Shown: in pieces, positions 10,263 through 21,159 of the stretch | How positions within the stretch are numbered: the first letter of the stretch is position 1 | Layout of the letters: every line of letters begins with the position of its first letter | NCBI GenBank assembly: GCA_024426085.1 | Contig: CP087973.1 | Location: 124,001 to 188,000, forward strand | Origin: Rhizobium sp. RCAM05350 | GTDB taxonomy: Bacteria > Pseudomonadota > Alphaproteobacteria > Rhizobiales > Rhizobiaceae | DNA length: 64,000 nt | Reading direction: 5' to 3' | Notes under the pieces: generated by a model | What the model was told of the DNA's origin: nothing | The model's database searches: none | The model's input: the letters and a program-made list of their open reading frames with translations, nothing else | Position numbers and translations under genes: made by a program

Positions 10263-11270
10263 TCAAACAGCTGCGGACGGCTTTCTAGTGTCAGACGGGT
10301 TCTCGCCATAGAAAGCCCGATAGGTGGCGGAAAAGCGACCGAAATGGAAAAAGCCCCACTTCAGGCATATCTCACTGACCGACTGCTGGCTCAAAGGATC
10401 CAGAAGCTCCTGTCGGACCGCCCGCATGCGCATCATTCGCAGATAGGCCGCCGGCGTGGTTTGCTTGAAAGCGCGGAAGCCGGTCTCAAGTGAGCGAATG
10501 GAAACGCCGGCCACCTCAGCCACCATTTGCATTGTGATCGGCCGGCTGATGTTGGAGTTCATAAAGTCAATTGCGCGACGGACGTGTCGTGGCGCAATCA
10601 TGAGGATCTTCTTATCCAAGAGCGCAGAGAAGCGGTGCGGGATTGATCGCACCACCAGATCAGCGAGCGTTTGAGTCAGATGTGACATCGCGATCGGGGA
10701 ATGGAGCAACGGCCCGTTATCCCGCATCCCAATGAGGATCGTCTGGACGAGGCTACCGATCAACTGACCGGATGGGGCGGAAAGGTCGACTGCAGGTGCC
10801 AATTCCAGCGCTCCGGTCAGCGGTGTTTCCAATATTGCCGCAACCGTCCGCGCGATAACTGTCCAGTCGACACGGAGCACGTCGGACAGATGGGGTTCTC
10901 CTCTTACAGTAAAGCGTTCCGCCTCATGATTGTTCACCAGGAGAATTCGGCCGGGTAAACCTTCGATTGTGGTTCGACCAAGCGTCACATCGATAGAGCC
11001 GGTGCGCGGGACGAGAACCGACAGCCACTCCGACGTCTCGGGGACGGTTCTCACGTGCCAGCCAGCCGCATATTGACCTGTGATCAACGTCAAGGTGCCA
11101 TCAGACCGTACATCGGCCTTCCAGAGAAAATTTCGCGTCGGACCGGTAGGCGATGCGTCGAATGGGCCGAAATTTCCGGCGAAAGTCTCTACCATGTGCT
11201 CAAAATTTGAGCCCTGGAAGCGAGGGGCAAAAGCGGATGGTGCGTTATCAGGCATATAGACAGCCGACAT
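10263..11270 (-). CDS. AraC-family transcriptional regulator
   Basis: A 335-residue regulator. The N-terminal about 200 residues form a cupin-like sensing domain of the AraC_binding_2 type. The C-terminal about 100 residues are the double helix-turn-helix DNA-binding domain, with ITMQMVAEVAGVSIRSLETG (first helix-turn-helix) and VSEICLKWGFFHFGRFSATY (second, matching the AraC signature). It is intact and convergent with the polyol transporter remnant, whose deletion endpoint lies next to its 3' end. It may once have controlled that lost transporter. Ligand unknown. Confidence 0.92.
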   Translation of the reverse strand: MSAVYMPDNAPSAFAPRFQGSNFEHMVETFAGNFGPFDASPTGPTRNFLWKADVRSDGTLTLITGQYAAGWHVRTVPETSEWLSVLVPRTGSIDVTLGRTTIEGLPGRILLVNNHEAERFTVRGEPHLSDVLRVDWTVIARTVAAILETPLTGALELAPAVDLSAPSGQLIGSLVQTILIGMRDNGPLLHSPIAMSHLTQTLADLVVRSIPHRFSALLDKKILMIAPRHVRRAIDFMNSNISRPITMQMVAEVAGVSIRSLETGFRAFKQTTPAAYLRMMRMRAVRQELLDPLSQQSVSEICLKWGFFHFGRFSATYRAFYGENPSDTRKPSAAV

Positions 11271-11498
11271 AAGGTCTCGAAATATTGATGAAAATGACGA
11301 AGAACCGCCACTTCGGACAAGAACACTAATTTTTACGAATCAGGGCGCAAGATTTGTGCCGAAAGATCTAATATACGCGAGCGCCAAGGTTGTTTCGCAC
11401 AAAGGCGCCGACATCCGAGTCAGCTCAAATCGGCCTAGACCAAAAGCCCTCGTAGATGTCTCAGGTCGGTATAATAGCGTTTGGACGCATGGCTGGCA

Positions 11499-12359
11499 TC
11501 AGCACAGAACCCTCCACGTACCGAATATTTTGGCGATCACTTTCCCATTTTCGCGTCGCAGTTGCCCATACACAGTTCTTTGTTCCTCAGAACAATCAAC
11601 AAGATCGAAGAAAATGCCTTCGTTTTTCTCGATGTTACCAAGGAGGAAAACCTCTTTTCGAATGACCGACCCCTTGGCGGGGAACCAATTTTCCAAGGCG
11701 CGATCGGCAAGTGCCTGAAACTCGGCAAAGTAAAATAATCCCGCGCCATTGAACTCCTGCGAGATGCTGGGAGCAAACTTAAAGGTTCGGGCGCTTTGTC
11801 GGACACGACATCAAACCCGAAATGCTTGCCCAACCGCCCATTGCGAATGGCCGCAGCGTTTTGCGCCAGAAGGCTCAACTCGAACCACTGGGCCTGCGGC
11901 TCGCGCAACGTCACACGTGCGATTGAGTGATTGTTGCCTTTGATCGTTCTGTGAACGAAGGCTGAGATCAATTCGATCGTGCCGACGCTTTGGCCATCAA
12001 CAGATAACTCGTGTCGGGTCGATGTCTGGGTCCGCGAGACTGCGGACATTGTCGAATGGATGGTCAGAATGTCGTTTGCCCGTACGACGTTGAAGCGTGC
12101 CGCCGTGAGTGACGTCAGCGCAGATCGCGGCATAGGCTTCTTCTCCGTCGGTTGTTCTGAAATCCGCGTTGTCCATGCCGAGATGACGCGCCAGCATCAG
12201 CCAGTGGCGATGGCCGAGTTCCTTCATCAGCCAGGTTTCCGACAGCCCGGAGCCGTTCAAATGGGGCATGCCGAGTAGGATATGCGGATCAAGGGCACGC
12301 TGCATCAGGTCGCGTGCCGAAGGTCTTGAGGGCGGGAAGTCGAGAAGGGCTACGCTCAT
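11499..12359 (-). CDS. Pnap_2097-family protein of the Nit1C cluster; two frameshifts
   Basis: About 286 residues in three frames. The N-terminal third contains HILLGMPHLNGSGLSETWLM and ELGHRHWLMLARHLGM. The middle contains VVRANDILTIHSTMSAVSRT and VDGQSVGTIELISAFVHR. The C-terminal part is QEFNGAGLFYFAEFQALADR through RKEVFLLGNIEKNEGI. This architecture resembles LnmK-like hot-dog-fold acyl-processing proteins seen next to some Nit1C clusters. Frame changes lie near 12103 and 11790. It begins three bases before the end of the oxidoreductase gene (12362), so it is the last gene of the operon. Activity unknown. Confidence 0.7.
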
Positions 12360-12361
12360 GA

Positions 12362-13634
12362 TCAGGCGTTGACCGCTTTCTTCTGGGACGGCGTCTGTGA
12401 TGACAGCCGTGCCGCGAGATGGCCGACCACATATTCTGCATCCTTGCCGACGCTTAGGAAACGGCCGGAACCCCAAGTCCACAGCCAGGGAAGTCCCAAC
12501 ACGTAGACACCATCGACGGCGGTGACGCCGCGACGATGGACGGGATAGGCGTTGCCGTCGAAGATCGGGAGGCCGACGAAGGACCAGTCGGGATTGAAGC
12601 CGGTGGCCCAGATGACGGAGGTGACGCCTTCAGCCTTCAGATCGAGGTCGCCGATCTCGGTTTCCGGGCTCCCATAGAGGTTCATAGACGGAGCCGGCTG
12701 GCGCCGCGATGTTCTCCTCGGCGATATAGCGGTCGATCAGGGCGTTGATGCCGTTGTAGACACGATCGGCGCCGTCAAGATTGGCCTTCAGGTTCGGCTC
12801 GAACAGCATTTTGCCGCCGGCCACGCCCGACATGCGGCCATAAAGCGCCATGCCCTCTAGCGCGAACTTGCGCAGATCGATATCGCGCCCGCCATCCCGC
12901 CCGGTGAGGTAATGGTTGGTGTCGTGCTTCTTCTTCGTCATGCCGTCCTTTTCGACGGTGATGTCGTACTGGCCGATATCGGACAGCCAGTCGACCACGT
13001 CGTGGCCGCGATAGAACCGGGCACAGCGCGGTGCATTGCCGGTGACGAGGTGCACCTTGCGGCCGGCAAGATGCAAATCCTCGGCAATCTGGCAACCGGA
13101 CTGGCCGGAGCCGACGACGATAACGCCGCCCTCCGGCAACTGCCCGGGATTGCGATAGGCGGCGGTATGCATTTGCAGAATATCGTCCGGCAGGCGCTCG
13201 GCGGCGCGGGGAATGGCTGGGTCAGCGTAGAGGCTGGTAGCGATGACGATGCTATCGGCGGTTACCGCTCCGGCCGATGTCTCGATGCGGAAGAGATCGC
13301 CATGGCGCTCTAGAGCGGTCACGGCGGTCTGTTCGAAAACCGGTGCATCCACCTTGGCGACGAAACGGTCGACATAAGCGAGGATTTCATCCTTGACCAT
13401 GAAACCGTTCGGGTCGGTGCCGTCATAGGGGTGATCCGGCAACTGGCACTGCCAGTTGGGCGTCACCAAGCAGAAGGCATCCCAGCGCTCGTCTTTCCAT
13501 TTGTGCGCCACGGTCTTCTTCTCGAAGACGACGTGGTCGATACCGTGCCGCCTCAGGTAATGGGAGGCCGAGAGGCCAGCCTGGCCACCGCCGATGACAA
13601 CCGCACTGTAGTGCTGCTTGAGGTTATGGGGCAT
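12362..13634 (-). CDS. MSMEG_0569-family flavin-dependent oxidoreductase (Nit1C); one frameshift
   Basis: About 424 residues of a flavin-containing monooxygenase-like protein. The FAD-binding motif is VVIGGGQAGLSASHYLRRHG near the N-terminus, and a second nucleotide-binding motif VVVGSGQSGCQIAEDL sits near residue 170. The C-terminal part contains VIWATGFNPDWSF. One frame change near 12690 joins these parts. It belongs to the conserved Nit1C nitrilase gene set, where its substrate is unproven; an N-oxygenation step is plausible from the fold. It lies 12 bases after the small MSMEG_0570 gene. Confidence 0.88.
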
Positions 13635-13646
13635 TGACGGGTCCTT

Positions 13647-13934
13647 TCAGAGGATAAAGGTTTCGCAGCGGACGCGGGCATCTGCGTCGTTCAGGAAGGG
13701 GACAGCCGCACTTTCGATGCGGGCGAGCTGGTCGCTTGCCGATGAACACGCAAATCCATACTTCGCCTCGACGCGATCGCTGGCGATGGTCAGCGCCTTG
13801 CGGCTGCGATCGACGAAATCTGCAACCGGATAACTTTCGCCCTCGATGAAAAACTCACGTATAATCAGAGACGGGGAATAACAGCTCTCTTCCTGACCAT
13901 CGGGCCAGGTGATGACAAAGCGCATTTCAGGCAT
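13647..13934 (-). CDS. MSMEG_0570-family small nitrogen-starvation protein (Nit1C)
   Basis: A 95-residue soluble protein, MPEMRFVITWPDGQEESCYS at the start, with the family's FFIEGESYPVADFVDRSR core. It is intact. Its start overlaps the end of the glycosyltransferase gene by eight bases. It is one of the marker proteins of the Nit1C cluster. Function unknown. Confidence 0.88.
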   Translation of the reverse strand: MPEMRFVITWPDGQEESCYSPSLIIREFFIEGESYPVADFVDRSRKALTIASDRVEAKYGFACSSASDQLARIESAAVPFLNDADARVRCETFIL

Positions 13935-15086
13935 GGGCTGCCTCCTTCAATGTTGCATAGGTGGAAAGATGAGCTTCGGCGACACGGTGCCAACTGAAGC
14001 GGCCGGCGACCTCCAGCCCGTGGGCAATGACGCGGTCGCGGATCGGGGGAAAAAAGCGAGAGCGCCATGCCTTCGGCAATCGAGGCAGGGTGATGCGGAT
14101 CGCACCAGATGGCATCCTCGGGACCCAGATATTCGGTAAAGGGGGCGATAGAGGAAACGACCACGGGCACGCCGCTTGCCATCGCTTCCAGTACGGCAAG
14201 ACCATATCCTTCCCTGATGGACGGAAACACCAGCGCATCGGCCATCCGGTAGAGATTGGGCATGTCCGCGTCGGCAATCGGGCCGGTGATGTGGACGGCC
14301 GCGGCATGACTGCCGAAGCTTGCAAGGGCGGAGTGGAACTCCTCCTGATAGCCGTGATGATCAAGCAGCGAGGCACCACCGGCAATGACCAGCTGGGCAT
14401 CCGGCCGGATCGCGCGCACCTGTCGGAAGGCTTCGAGAATGCCGAGCGTGTTCTTGCGCGCCTCGATGCCGCCGACGCTGAGAAAGATGGGACCGTTCGT
14501 GAGTTTCAAGGCGTCGCGGAGTGCTGCCTGCTCGCCGTTCCACGCCGGGGAAAAACGCCCGGTATCCACGCTGTTTCCGACGATCGCAGCATCCACCCCG
14601 CGTTCCTCTTTGAGTACCTTCTGCCACAGGCTGCTGACGGTGAAGAAGACATCCGCCTCGTCGATCGAGCGATCCTGCAGGGTCATCAGCCGCGGGTCGG
14701 TGAATTGGTCGATATGATGGACGGTGCGCGCGAAACCGGGGATAAGCGCCTTCTGCCTCAAGGTTGCAGAGCGCATTGCCTGAAATGCCGTCATGCGCAT
14801 GGAAGAGGTCGAAGCTATCGGTTCCGGTCGTCTCAAAATAGGCGACATAGTCGGCAATCCGCTGTTCGACCATCGCAGTCATGTCGGCAGGGGCCGGTTC
14901 GACGGGAATACACCGCGTCCTGCAGGTGGTTTCCCGGAAAAAGCCTGTTCCCCTGGCATCCGGCGCATGCAGCACGACCTCATGGCCAAGCGTCGTCAGA
15001 GCCTCCGAAAGCTGCATGGCGTGCACGACCCCGCCGCGCGGATTGGTGGAATGGGTGAGCATGGCGATGCGCAATGAATGGCTCAT
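13927..15086 (-). CDS. MSMEG_0565-family glycosyltransferase (Nit1C); two frameshifts
   Basis: About 386 residues of a GT-B, family-4-like glycosyltransferase. The N-terminal Rossmann half has HSTNPRGGVVHAMQLSEAL and a FHAHDGISGNAL motif. The C-terminal nucleotide-sugar half has GGIEARKNTLGILEAF and the catalytic-region PSIREGYGLAVLEAMASGVP. Frame changes occur near 14755 and 14045. Its ATG overlaps the stop of the upstream AIR-synthase-like gene (ATGA). It is a conserved member of Nit1C; acceptor and product are not established. Confidence 0.86.
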
Positions 15087-16064
15087 GCTGCGTCCTCCCG
15101 GCTTCCGAGGTGTAACAGCGGCTGTTGGCCATAGTCTCGGATCAGGGCACGCTGCGTCCCATCTGTGATGGCGATTTCAGGTTCCCGCCTGTACCTTGCC
15201 GATGACAGCGGCCGTGATGTTGCGTTTGGCAAAGCGGCGAAGAACCTCTTGTGAATTACCGGGTGAAACGGAGAGCAGGTAGCCGAAGCTCGGAAACGTC
15301 GCGAGCCATCGCTCAAGACTGACGGCGGCGGGCAGGGGGATGGCGGAAACATCGATTTCGATGCCGACGTTGGAACATTCGGCCAGCATGATGGCGGTGC
15401 CGACGATACCGCCCTGGCTGATGTCCTTTGCCGCCAGCGCCAATCCGGCCTCCGCGATCTCGGGGAGGATTTCGAGATCAGCCCGCAGCCGCGCGGACGG
15501 CGCGTCGGTCGCAGCTTCCCAATTGTTGAAGGGCTCGCGGTAGCGACCGCGATGATCGATGGCGGCAATGAGAATATCGCCGGGCCTGGCGTTGAAACTG
15601 GTCAGCAGTTTTTTCGCCCGGCCGAGGATCGCAACCGAAAGCTGGCCACGATCGGTGCGGATATTGGTGTGGCCGCCGACGATCGGCACGCCGAAGGTTC
15701 TGGCCGCTGCCCGCATGCCCTCCAGCACGGGCACTGCTCCGGTTTCGCCGTTTGCCCAGACGGCATCGACCACGGCGATCGGGCGTCCACCCATGGCAAC
15801 CACGTCGGAAATATTGACCATGACGCCGCACCAGCCGGCAAACCAGGGATCGGCGGCGACGAACTCGTTCATGAAGCCTTCAATGGCAAAAAGCAGGTAG
15901 CCATCGCCATCCGGCAGGGCGGCGCAATCGTCGCCGACCGCGATCGTCTGGCCCTGAAGGCCGAGGCTGGCGGCGACAGAGCCGATATCCTGTTTGGCGG
16001 CGATGCCGTTGCTTGCAGCCAATGTGGCGGCCAGCGCCTGGATGTCGATCGCGCCCATGGTCAT
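15083..16064 (-). CDS. sll0787-family AIR-synthase-like protein (Nit1C); one frameshift near the 3' end
   Basis: About 326 residues of the PurM/ThiL/SelD superfamily (ATP-dependent, AIR-synthase fold), starting MTMGAIDIQALAATLAASNG. The ATP/metal segment AVGDDCAALPDG and GGRPIAVVDAVWANG are visible, along with AKDISQGGIVGTAIML. As read it stops early at 15177. Removing one T near 15178 restores the C-terminus EIAITDGTQRALIRDYG and the family's usual length, ending at 15083. The start overlaps the GNAT stop (ATGA), and the end overlaps the glycosyltransferase start the same way, showing a tightly coupled operon. Confidence 0.85.
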
Positions 16065-16604
16065 GCCGCCTTCTTTGGAAGTGCGACGAAGCCGGCCTCC
16101 GGCGTGATGCAGGGCGGATAGAAGTTGAGGTCCGCCTTCATGCTCAGATGCGGCTTGCCGTGGATTTCGATTTCGTCGAGCACATCCCAATGCAGTCGGC
16201 GGAACAGGAGGCCGTTCTGGATCTGCACATTGGCCAGAAAAGTATGGCACCCCATAGCGTTGGCAGAGGAGACGGCGAGCCTGATGAGCGTCGCGCCCAG
16301 CGCGCCGATCTTGCGGAAATCTTCGTGGACGGCGAGACGGGAGCCCCCACCAGACGCCGGGCTCGGCTTCATGAATGCGAACCGTGCCGACGAGCCGGTC
16401 GGCTGCCACACCGAGCATCGATAGAGCGACGATCGGCGTCGCGTAATCGTCGATTGGGTCGCGGTCGTCACCATTGAAGATGTGCTGTTCTTGGCAGAAG
16501 ACCGCGCGGCGCAGCGCATGGGCTTCCTGGCGTTCCCAGCCGGATGTGGCGAATTTCACCTGGAATTCGCTGGCGCGATAGGGTGCGAAGGGTTCGAAGA
16601 TCAT
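16061..16604 (-). CDS. MSMEG_0567/sll0786-family GNAT N-acetyltransferase (Nit1C); one frameshift
   Basis: About 180 residues of a GNAT-fold acyltransferase, [20 protein letters not shown] at the start, with RRAVFCQEQHIF and DRLVGTVRIHEAEPGVWWGG. After a frame change near 16345 it continues with the acetyl-CoA-binding region EDFRKIGALGATLIRLAVSS and ends LPKKAA. Its start overlaps the radical SAM stop by four bases. It is a conserved Nit1C component; the acyl acceptor is unknown. Confidence 0.86.
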
Positions 16605-17713
16605 TTGGTCAGCATCCTTTCATAGGTGGAAAGGGCGGAGCAGGCGCCGCATTTGCCGCAGCCGGCCTTGATATCCACGGCCTTCAACCCACCCTCGACC
16701 AGCATCCGTGAGAGCGGCGCGAGGATCGAGTGCATGAACTCAGGCTTCGGCGCCGGGTGGCTTTCGAGCGGCGTTCCGGAAATCGGCACGAAGGGCACGA
16801 CGAAAGGATAGGCGCCGAGCGCCACGAGCTTTGTGCAGATATCGAGGATGGCCTCGCGGCTATCGCCAAGACCGGCGAGGATATAGGTGGAGACCTGTCC
16901 GCGGCCGAAAACCTCCACCGCTGCCTTGAAGGAAGCCATGTATTTCTCGATCGACACCTGCGCCTTGCCGGGCATGATGCGGGCGCGGATCTCGGGAGTG
17001 ACGACTTCAAGATGCATGCCGAGCGCATCGACGCCGGCGTCCTTCATGCGCTGAAACCAGATGTCGTCTTCCGGCGGCTCGCATTGCGCCTGGATCGGCA
17101 GATCGACGGCCGCCTTTATGGCGCGAGCGCTTTCGGCAAGCACTGCGGCACCCCGGTCGTCGCCCTTCGGCGTACCGGTCGTCATGACCATATGCTTGAC
17201 GCCATCGAGTTCGACGGCAGCCTTGGCCACTTCGGCAAGCTGCGCCGGCGTCTTGTGCGCGACGGTGCGGCCGGCTGCGAGCGACTGGCCGATGGCGCAG
17301 AACTGACAGGTCTTGGTGCGGCTCTGATAGCGGATACAGGTTTGCAGCACCGTCGTTGCCAGCACGTCCTTGCCGTGCAGAACGGCTATCTGCGAATAGG
17401 GGATACCGTCCGCCGTGGAGCGCTCGTAGAAGCGCGGACGCAAGGGGAAGGAGACTTCACCCAGCACCCGGCCATCACGGCTGATGCGGCTTTTGCCGGC
17501 ATCATCCGGTTTTTCCACCAGATAGGGGCTTTCGAAGGCCGGCGCGGTGTGCACCGGCACCATCACGGTCATGCCGTCGATGGTGATCGCCTTGTGATCG
17601 GAAGGCCCGGCACCGCCGCGCCGGCTTTCATGGCCGGCTTTCGGATCAACGAGCCGGGCTCCGAAGGACTGCAACTCGTTGATCAGCGTTTCGGTCGAGA
17701 GGGAATTCTCCAT
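16601..17713 (-). CDS. MSMEG_0568-family radical SAM protein (Nit1C)
   Basis: A 370-residue intact radical S-adenosylmethionine enzyme, probably cytoplasmic. The presumed 4Fe-4S cysteines lie in [17 protein letters not shown], giving a CX9CX2C spacing that differs from the usual CX3CX2C. A second cysteine cluster at the C-terminus, CGKCGACS, could hold an auxiliary iron-sulphur centre. The start at [10 protein letters not shown] is chosen because it gives the normal N-terminus; a start at 17764 is also in frame. It overlaps the upstream nitrilase gene by 68 bases. Reaction unknown. Confidence 0.9.
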   Translation of the reverse strand: MENSLSTETLINELQSFGARLVDPKAGHESRRGGAGPSDHKAITIDGMTVMVPVHTAPAFESPYLVEKPDDAGKSRISRDGRVLGEVSFPLRPRFYERSTADGIPYSQIAVLHGKDVLATTVLQTCIRYQSRTKTCQFCAIGQSLAAGRTVAHKTPAQLAEVAKAAVELDGVKHMVMTTGTPKGDDRGAAVLAESARAIKAAVDLPIQAQCEPPEDDIWFQRMKDAGVDALGMHLEVVTPEIRARIMPGKAQVSIEKYMASFKAAVEVFGRGQVSTYILAGLGDSREAILDICTKLVALGAYPFVVPFVPISGTPLESHPAPKPEFMHSILAPLSRMLVEGGLKAVDIKAGCGKCGACSALSTYERMLTK

Positions 17714-18689
17714 CGGTCTTGGTCCTTGTCGGTGCGATTTCGGGAGTTGAAAGAAGGGATGCATCCGTCATCGGCGCAGTGGCGCGGCCGTCCATCACCA
17801 GATGCAGCAGTTCCGGCCGGGCATAGTGGCCAACCGAATCCATCATCCGCTTGCGTTTGACGATCAGGCTCATGTCGAGGTCGGCAATCAGGATGCCTTC
17901 GCCTTCGGTCAGCGGCGGAACGACATGCTTGCCTTCCGGAGAGATGATCGCCGTCATGCAGCCGCCGCGCAGTGCCTTTTGAAGTCCCTGATCGGGGGTG
18001 ATAGAGGCAATCTGCTCGTCCGTTAGCCATCCGGTGGAATTGACGACGAAACAGCCGCTTTCGAGTGCATGGTGGCGGATCGTCACCTCCATCTGGTCGG
18101 CAAAGATCGGGCCGACCATCGAGCCCGGAAACTGGGCGATATGGATTTCCTCGTGCTGGGCCATCAGCGCATAGCGGGCCAGCGGATTGTAGTGTTCCCA
18201 GCAGGCCAGCGCGCCCAGACGGCCCACAGTGCTGTCGACGACCTTCAGGCCGGACGCGTCGCCCTGGCCCCAGATCATCCGCTCGTGAAAGGTCGGGGTG
18301 ATCTTGCGGCGCTTGAGGATCAGCGTTCCGTCGGCGTCGAACAGAAGCTGGGTATTGTAGAGCGTGCCGTGATCCCGCTCGTTGACGCCCAACGCCACGA
18401 CGATGCCGTTTTCACGCGCCGCCGCCGCCACGCTTTCCGTAGCCGCACTCGGGATGGTAACCGCTTCCTCATAGAGCCGGATGTGTTCGCGGCCGGACAG
18501 CACGGGCGGCAGGACGAAGGAGAAATAGGGATACCAGGGAACGAAGGTCTCCGGAAAAACGATCAGTTCAGCGCCCTTGGCCGCTGCCTCGCGGATAGCC
18601 TCCAGCACGCGGGCAAGCGTCTTTTCGCGCGATGTCAGATCCGGCGCGATCTGGACAGCGGCAACCCGGACGGTCGATTTTTTCTCCAT
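17646..18689 (-). CDS. Nit1-type nitrilase of the Nit1C cluster
   Basis: A 347-residue intact carbon-nitrogen hydrolase that should convert R-CN to the acid and ammonia. The catalytic triad is visible: Glu47 in VFPETFVPW, Lys129 in [12 protein letters not shown] and Cys163 in [11 protein letters not shown]. The start at [10 protein letters not shown] matches the family; an extra 20 in-frame residues upstream are unlikely to be translated. It is the second gene of the operon after the MSMEG_0572 protein. Published work on other bacteria links this cluster to growth on cyanide as nitrogen source. That role here is inference. Confidence 0.92.
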   Translation of the reverse strand: MEKKSTVRVAAVQIAPDLTSREKTLARVLEAIREAAAKGAELIVFPETFVPWYPYFSFVLPPVLSGREHIRLYEEAVTIPSAATESVAAAARENGIVVALGVNERDHGTLYNTQLLFDADGTLILKRRKITPTFHERMIWGQGDASGLKVVDSTVGRLGALACWEHYNPLARYALMAQHEEIHIAQFPGSMVGPIFADQMEVTIRHHALESGCFVVNSTGWLTDEQIASITPDQGLQKALRGGCMTAIISPEGKHVVPPLTEGEGILIADLDMSLIVKRKRMMDSVGHYARPELLHLVMDGRATAPMTDASLLSTPEIAPTRTKTDGEFPLDRNADQRVAVLRSPAR

Positions 18690-18764
18690 GACGAATTCCT
18701 CGGTCGGTGGTTTGAGGGGGGCGGAGCAGTGGGCTCCGCCCGTTTTCATTGGATAGACGGCGGC

Positions 18765-19247
18765 TCAGAGGGTCCAGGTATCGAGGATGAAGGCGCCGTC
18801 ACGGCGATGGATGAGGATCAGGTCGAGCACATCCAGCGGACTGATCGGCTTGATGCCGGGTATCAATGCGCCTTCGCCATGGCCGTAGAGCGCCTGAAGC
18901 GCGAAGCGGCAGGCGTAGACCTTGCCGCCCTCTTCCATGAATTTGACGATCTGGTTGTTGAAGTTCAGATGACCGGGAAAGGCTTCGGCGCCAAGCGTCG
19001 GAAAGCCGCGCTGGACGCCGAGTGTCACGCCCGGACCGTAGAGCAGGATGGAGGTCTCGAAACCCTTCCGCTTCAGGCGGGTGGCCTGCAACAGATTGAC
19101 GAAACCGATCGAGCCTTCGAAGGCGACGGTATGGAAGGTGACGAGGGCTTTCTCGCCCGCCGCCGCCTGAACATCCTCGAAAACCTTTTCCTCGAAATCG
19201 ACAAGAAAGTCGCCTTTTTGATTGGCTGGCTTGGTCACTGCGGGCAT
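18765..19247 (-). CDS. MSMEG_0572/sll0783-family nitrogen-starvation response protein (Nit1C)
   Basis: A 160-residue intact protein with a DsrE/peroxiredoxin-like appearance: [40 protein letters not shown], and [20 protein letters not shown]. The start at 19247 ([10 protein letters not shown]) is chosen because AAGGAG lies seven bases upstream; a longer start at 19343 would run into the promoter region. It is the first gene of the Nit1C operon. Function unknown. Confidence 0.9.
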   Translation of the reverse strand: MPAVTKPANQKGDFLVDFEEKVFEDVQAAAGEKALVTFHTVAFEGSIGFVNLLQATRLKRKGFETSILLYGPGVTLGVQRGFPTLGAEAFPGHLNFNNQIVKFMEEGGKVYACRFALQALYGHGEGALIPGIKPISPLDVLDLILIHRRDGAFILDTWTL

Positions 19248-19614
19248 GGATGGCTCCTTGGTTTGAAATCCGATCCCCATCCGGGGAGCATCCATCCAAT
19301 TGCAAGCCGCGTGCCAGATTGATTTTGCACAAATAGCAGTCAAATATCATGAAAATACATTCAAGTATGCGATCAATTAAGAAGATGAAAATTTCAGAGC
19401 CGATTTTCTGGGCGATCGGATGCAAAAATCGAATGCATAAAAGCTCAAAATGAATACATGCAATATGCTGTCAATCAACCCGGTGAAGATGAGATGATCG
19501 CCGGCGTCGCGCCGCAAGTGCCGTTTGTTCAGGGATTGAGACATTTTTCGTGACATGGAGCGGTTGCAACAATATACAGTCAATATCAACGACGAACGAA
19601 ATGGCGGTATCACG
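19248..19614. promoter_or_regulatory. divergent Nit1C/MocR promoter region with repeated CAATAT-RC-W-GTCAAT boxes
   Basis: A 367-base AT-rich spacer between the Nit1C operon (minus) and the MocR-type regulator (plus). Two close copies of a 15-base box, CAATATGCTGTCAAT (19461-19475) and CAATATACAGTCAAT (19570-19584), and a weaker third copy CAAATAGCAGTCAAA (19330-19344) lie in the same orientation, 109 and about 131 bases apart. MocR proteins commonly bind direct repeats, so these are candidate operators. Confidence 0.55.
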
Positions 19615-21015
19615 ATGAAAGACTGGCGACCCGATCTGAGCCGCAGCAACAGCCCCCGCTACATGGCCATTGCCGACCTGATCGAGATGGATTTGCGCAG
19701 CGGTCATCTCGTCATCGGTGATCGTCTGCCGCCGCAGCGAGTTGGCGAAACGTCTGGATATTGATTTTACCACTGTCGCGCGGGGCTATGCCGAGGCGCA
19801 GAAGCGCGGACTGGTGGATTCGCACGTCGGTCGCGGCACGTTCGTCACCGGCGGGGCCGACAAGGAGCGTCGGGGCTTTGCGTCCGACACCGCCCCCGAT
19901 CCGCGCCGTACGTCTGCGATCGACCTTTCGATGAATATGCCGCCGGAGCCGACCGATCCGGAATTGATTGCGCGGATGCGCGAGGGCATCTCGGCGGTGG
20001 CTTCCAGCCTTATTCCGCTTCTGCGCTATCAGGGATTTGGCGGCTCGGGAATGGACAAGGAGGCCGCCGCCGCCTGGCTCAGCCGTCGCGGCCTTGTCCC
20101 TTCGCAGGAGCGTATTTTCGTGACGCCCGGCGCTCACCCGGCGCTATTGGCGATTTGCGGCCTGCTGGCAAAGCCCGGTGAAACCATCCTTTCGGAGAGC
20201 ATCACCTATCCTGGCATCCGCTCGATTGCAGCGCAGCTGCGTCTCAATCTTTCTGGTTTGCCGATGGACGTTGACGGCATTTTGCCGGACGCTTTTGCCG
20301 AAGCCTGCGAGAGATTGAAACCCAAGGGGCTTTATATCAACCCGACCCTGCAGAACCCGCTGACCCTGACGATCCCGGAGCGGCGGCGCGAAGAGCTCTG
20401 CGCAGTTGCGCGCAAATATCACGTCCCGATCATCGAGGATGACGCCTATGGGTTCATTCCGCTGCATGGGCCGCCGCCGTTCGCGGCAATGGCCCCGGAC
20501 CTCACCTGGCATATCGGCGGCCTGGCGAAATGCATCGGCGCCGGGCTTCGGTTGGCCTATGTCGTTGCGCCGGACACCAAGGCGATCTGGCCCTTTGTCA
20601 GCGCCATGCGTGCCAACAATGTCATGGCGTCGCCACTTAACATGGCCCTTGCCACGCCTGGATCGAGGATGGCACGGCGGATACCATCCTTCGTTTCATC
20701 CGAAAAGAGGCAACGGCACGCCAGGAGATGGTCGCGGCCATCCTTCCAGCCGGCAGCTATCGCGGCGATCCGATCAGCTTCAACATATGGCTGCCGCTGA
20801 CGAATGGCTGGACGCGGTCGACCTTCGGCAGCCATATGCGCTCCTCCGGCATCGGCGTCGTTGCCAGCGACGCCTTCACCGTCGAAGGCACGGCACCAGA
20901 AGCGGTTCGTGTCTGCCTTGGCGGGCCGATCGACCGGGAAAAGCTCCAGGGTGCCCTGGAGTTCATGGGGCACGCACTCGAGGGCCCGCCGGAACTCGCA
21001 GCGTCCTTCTTCTAG
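19615..21015 (+). CDS. MocR-type GntR/aminotransferase regulator; two frameshifts
   Basis: About 466 residues. The N-terminal GntR winged helix (residues 1-75) contains IADLIEMDLRSGHLVIGDRL, then ELAKRLDIDFTTVARGYAEA. The large C-terminal fold-type-I aminotransferase domain has FVTPGAHPALLAICGLLAKP, an IEDDAYGF segment and HIGGLAKCIGAGLRLAYVV, where the pyridoxal-phosphate lysine is expected (LAK). Frame changes occur near 19740 and 20660. It is transcribed away from the Nit1C operon and shares its promoter region, so it is the likely local regulator, responding perhaps to an amine or amino acid. Confidence 0.85.
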
Positions 21016-21159
21016 TTTCGACTACGCATCAGCGAATTTGCGCTCGCTCACGGGTGAACGGGCTCTGCGTCATTATGCCCTATCGCGTCAATCGAACAAA
21101 TGTACTTATATTGAATGCAATCAATTACGATATTGATCGTAGACTTAGGAGCATTCGTC

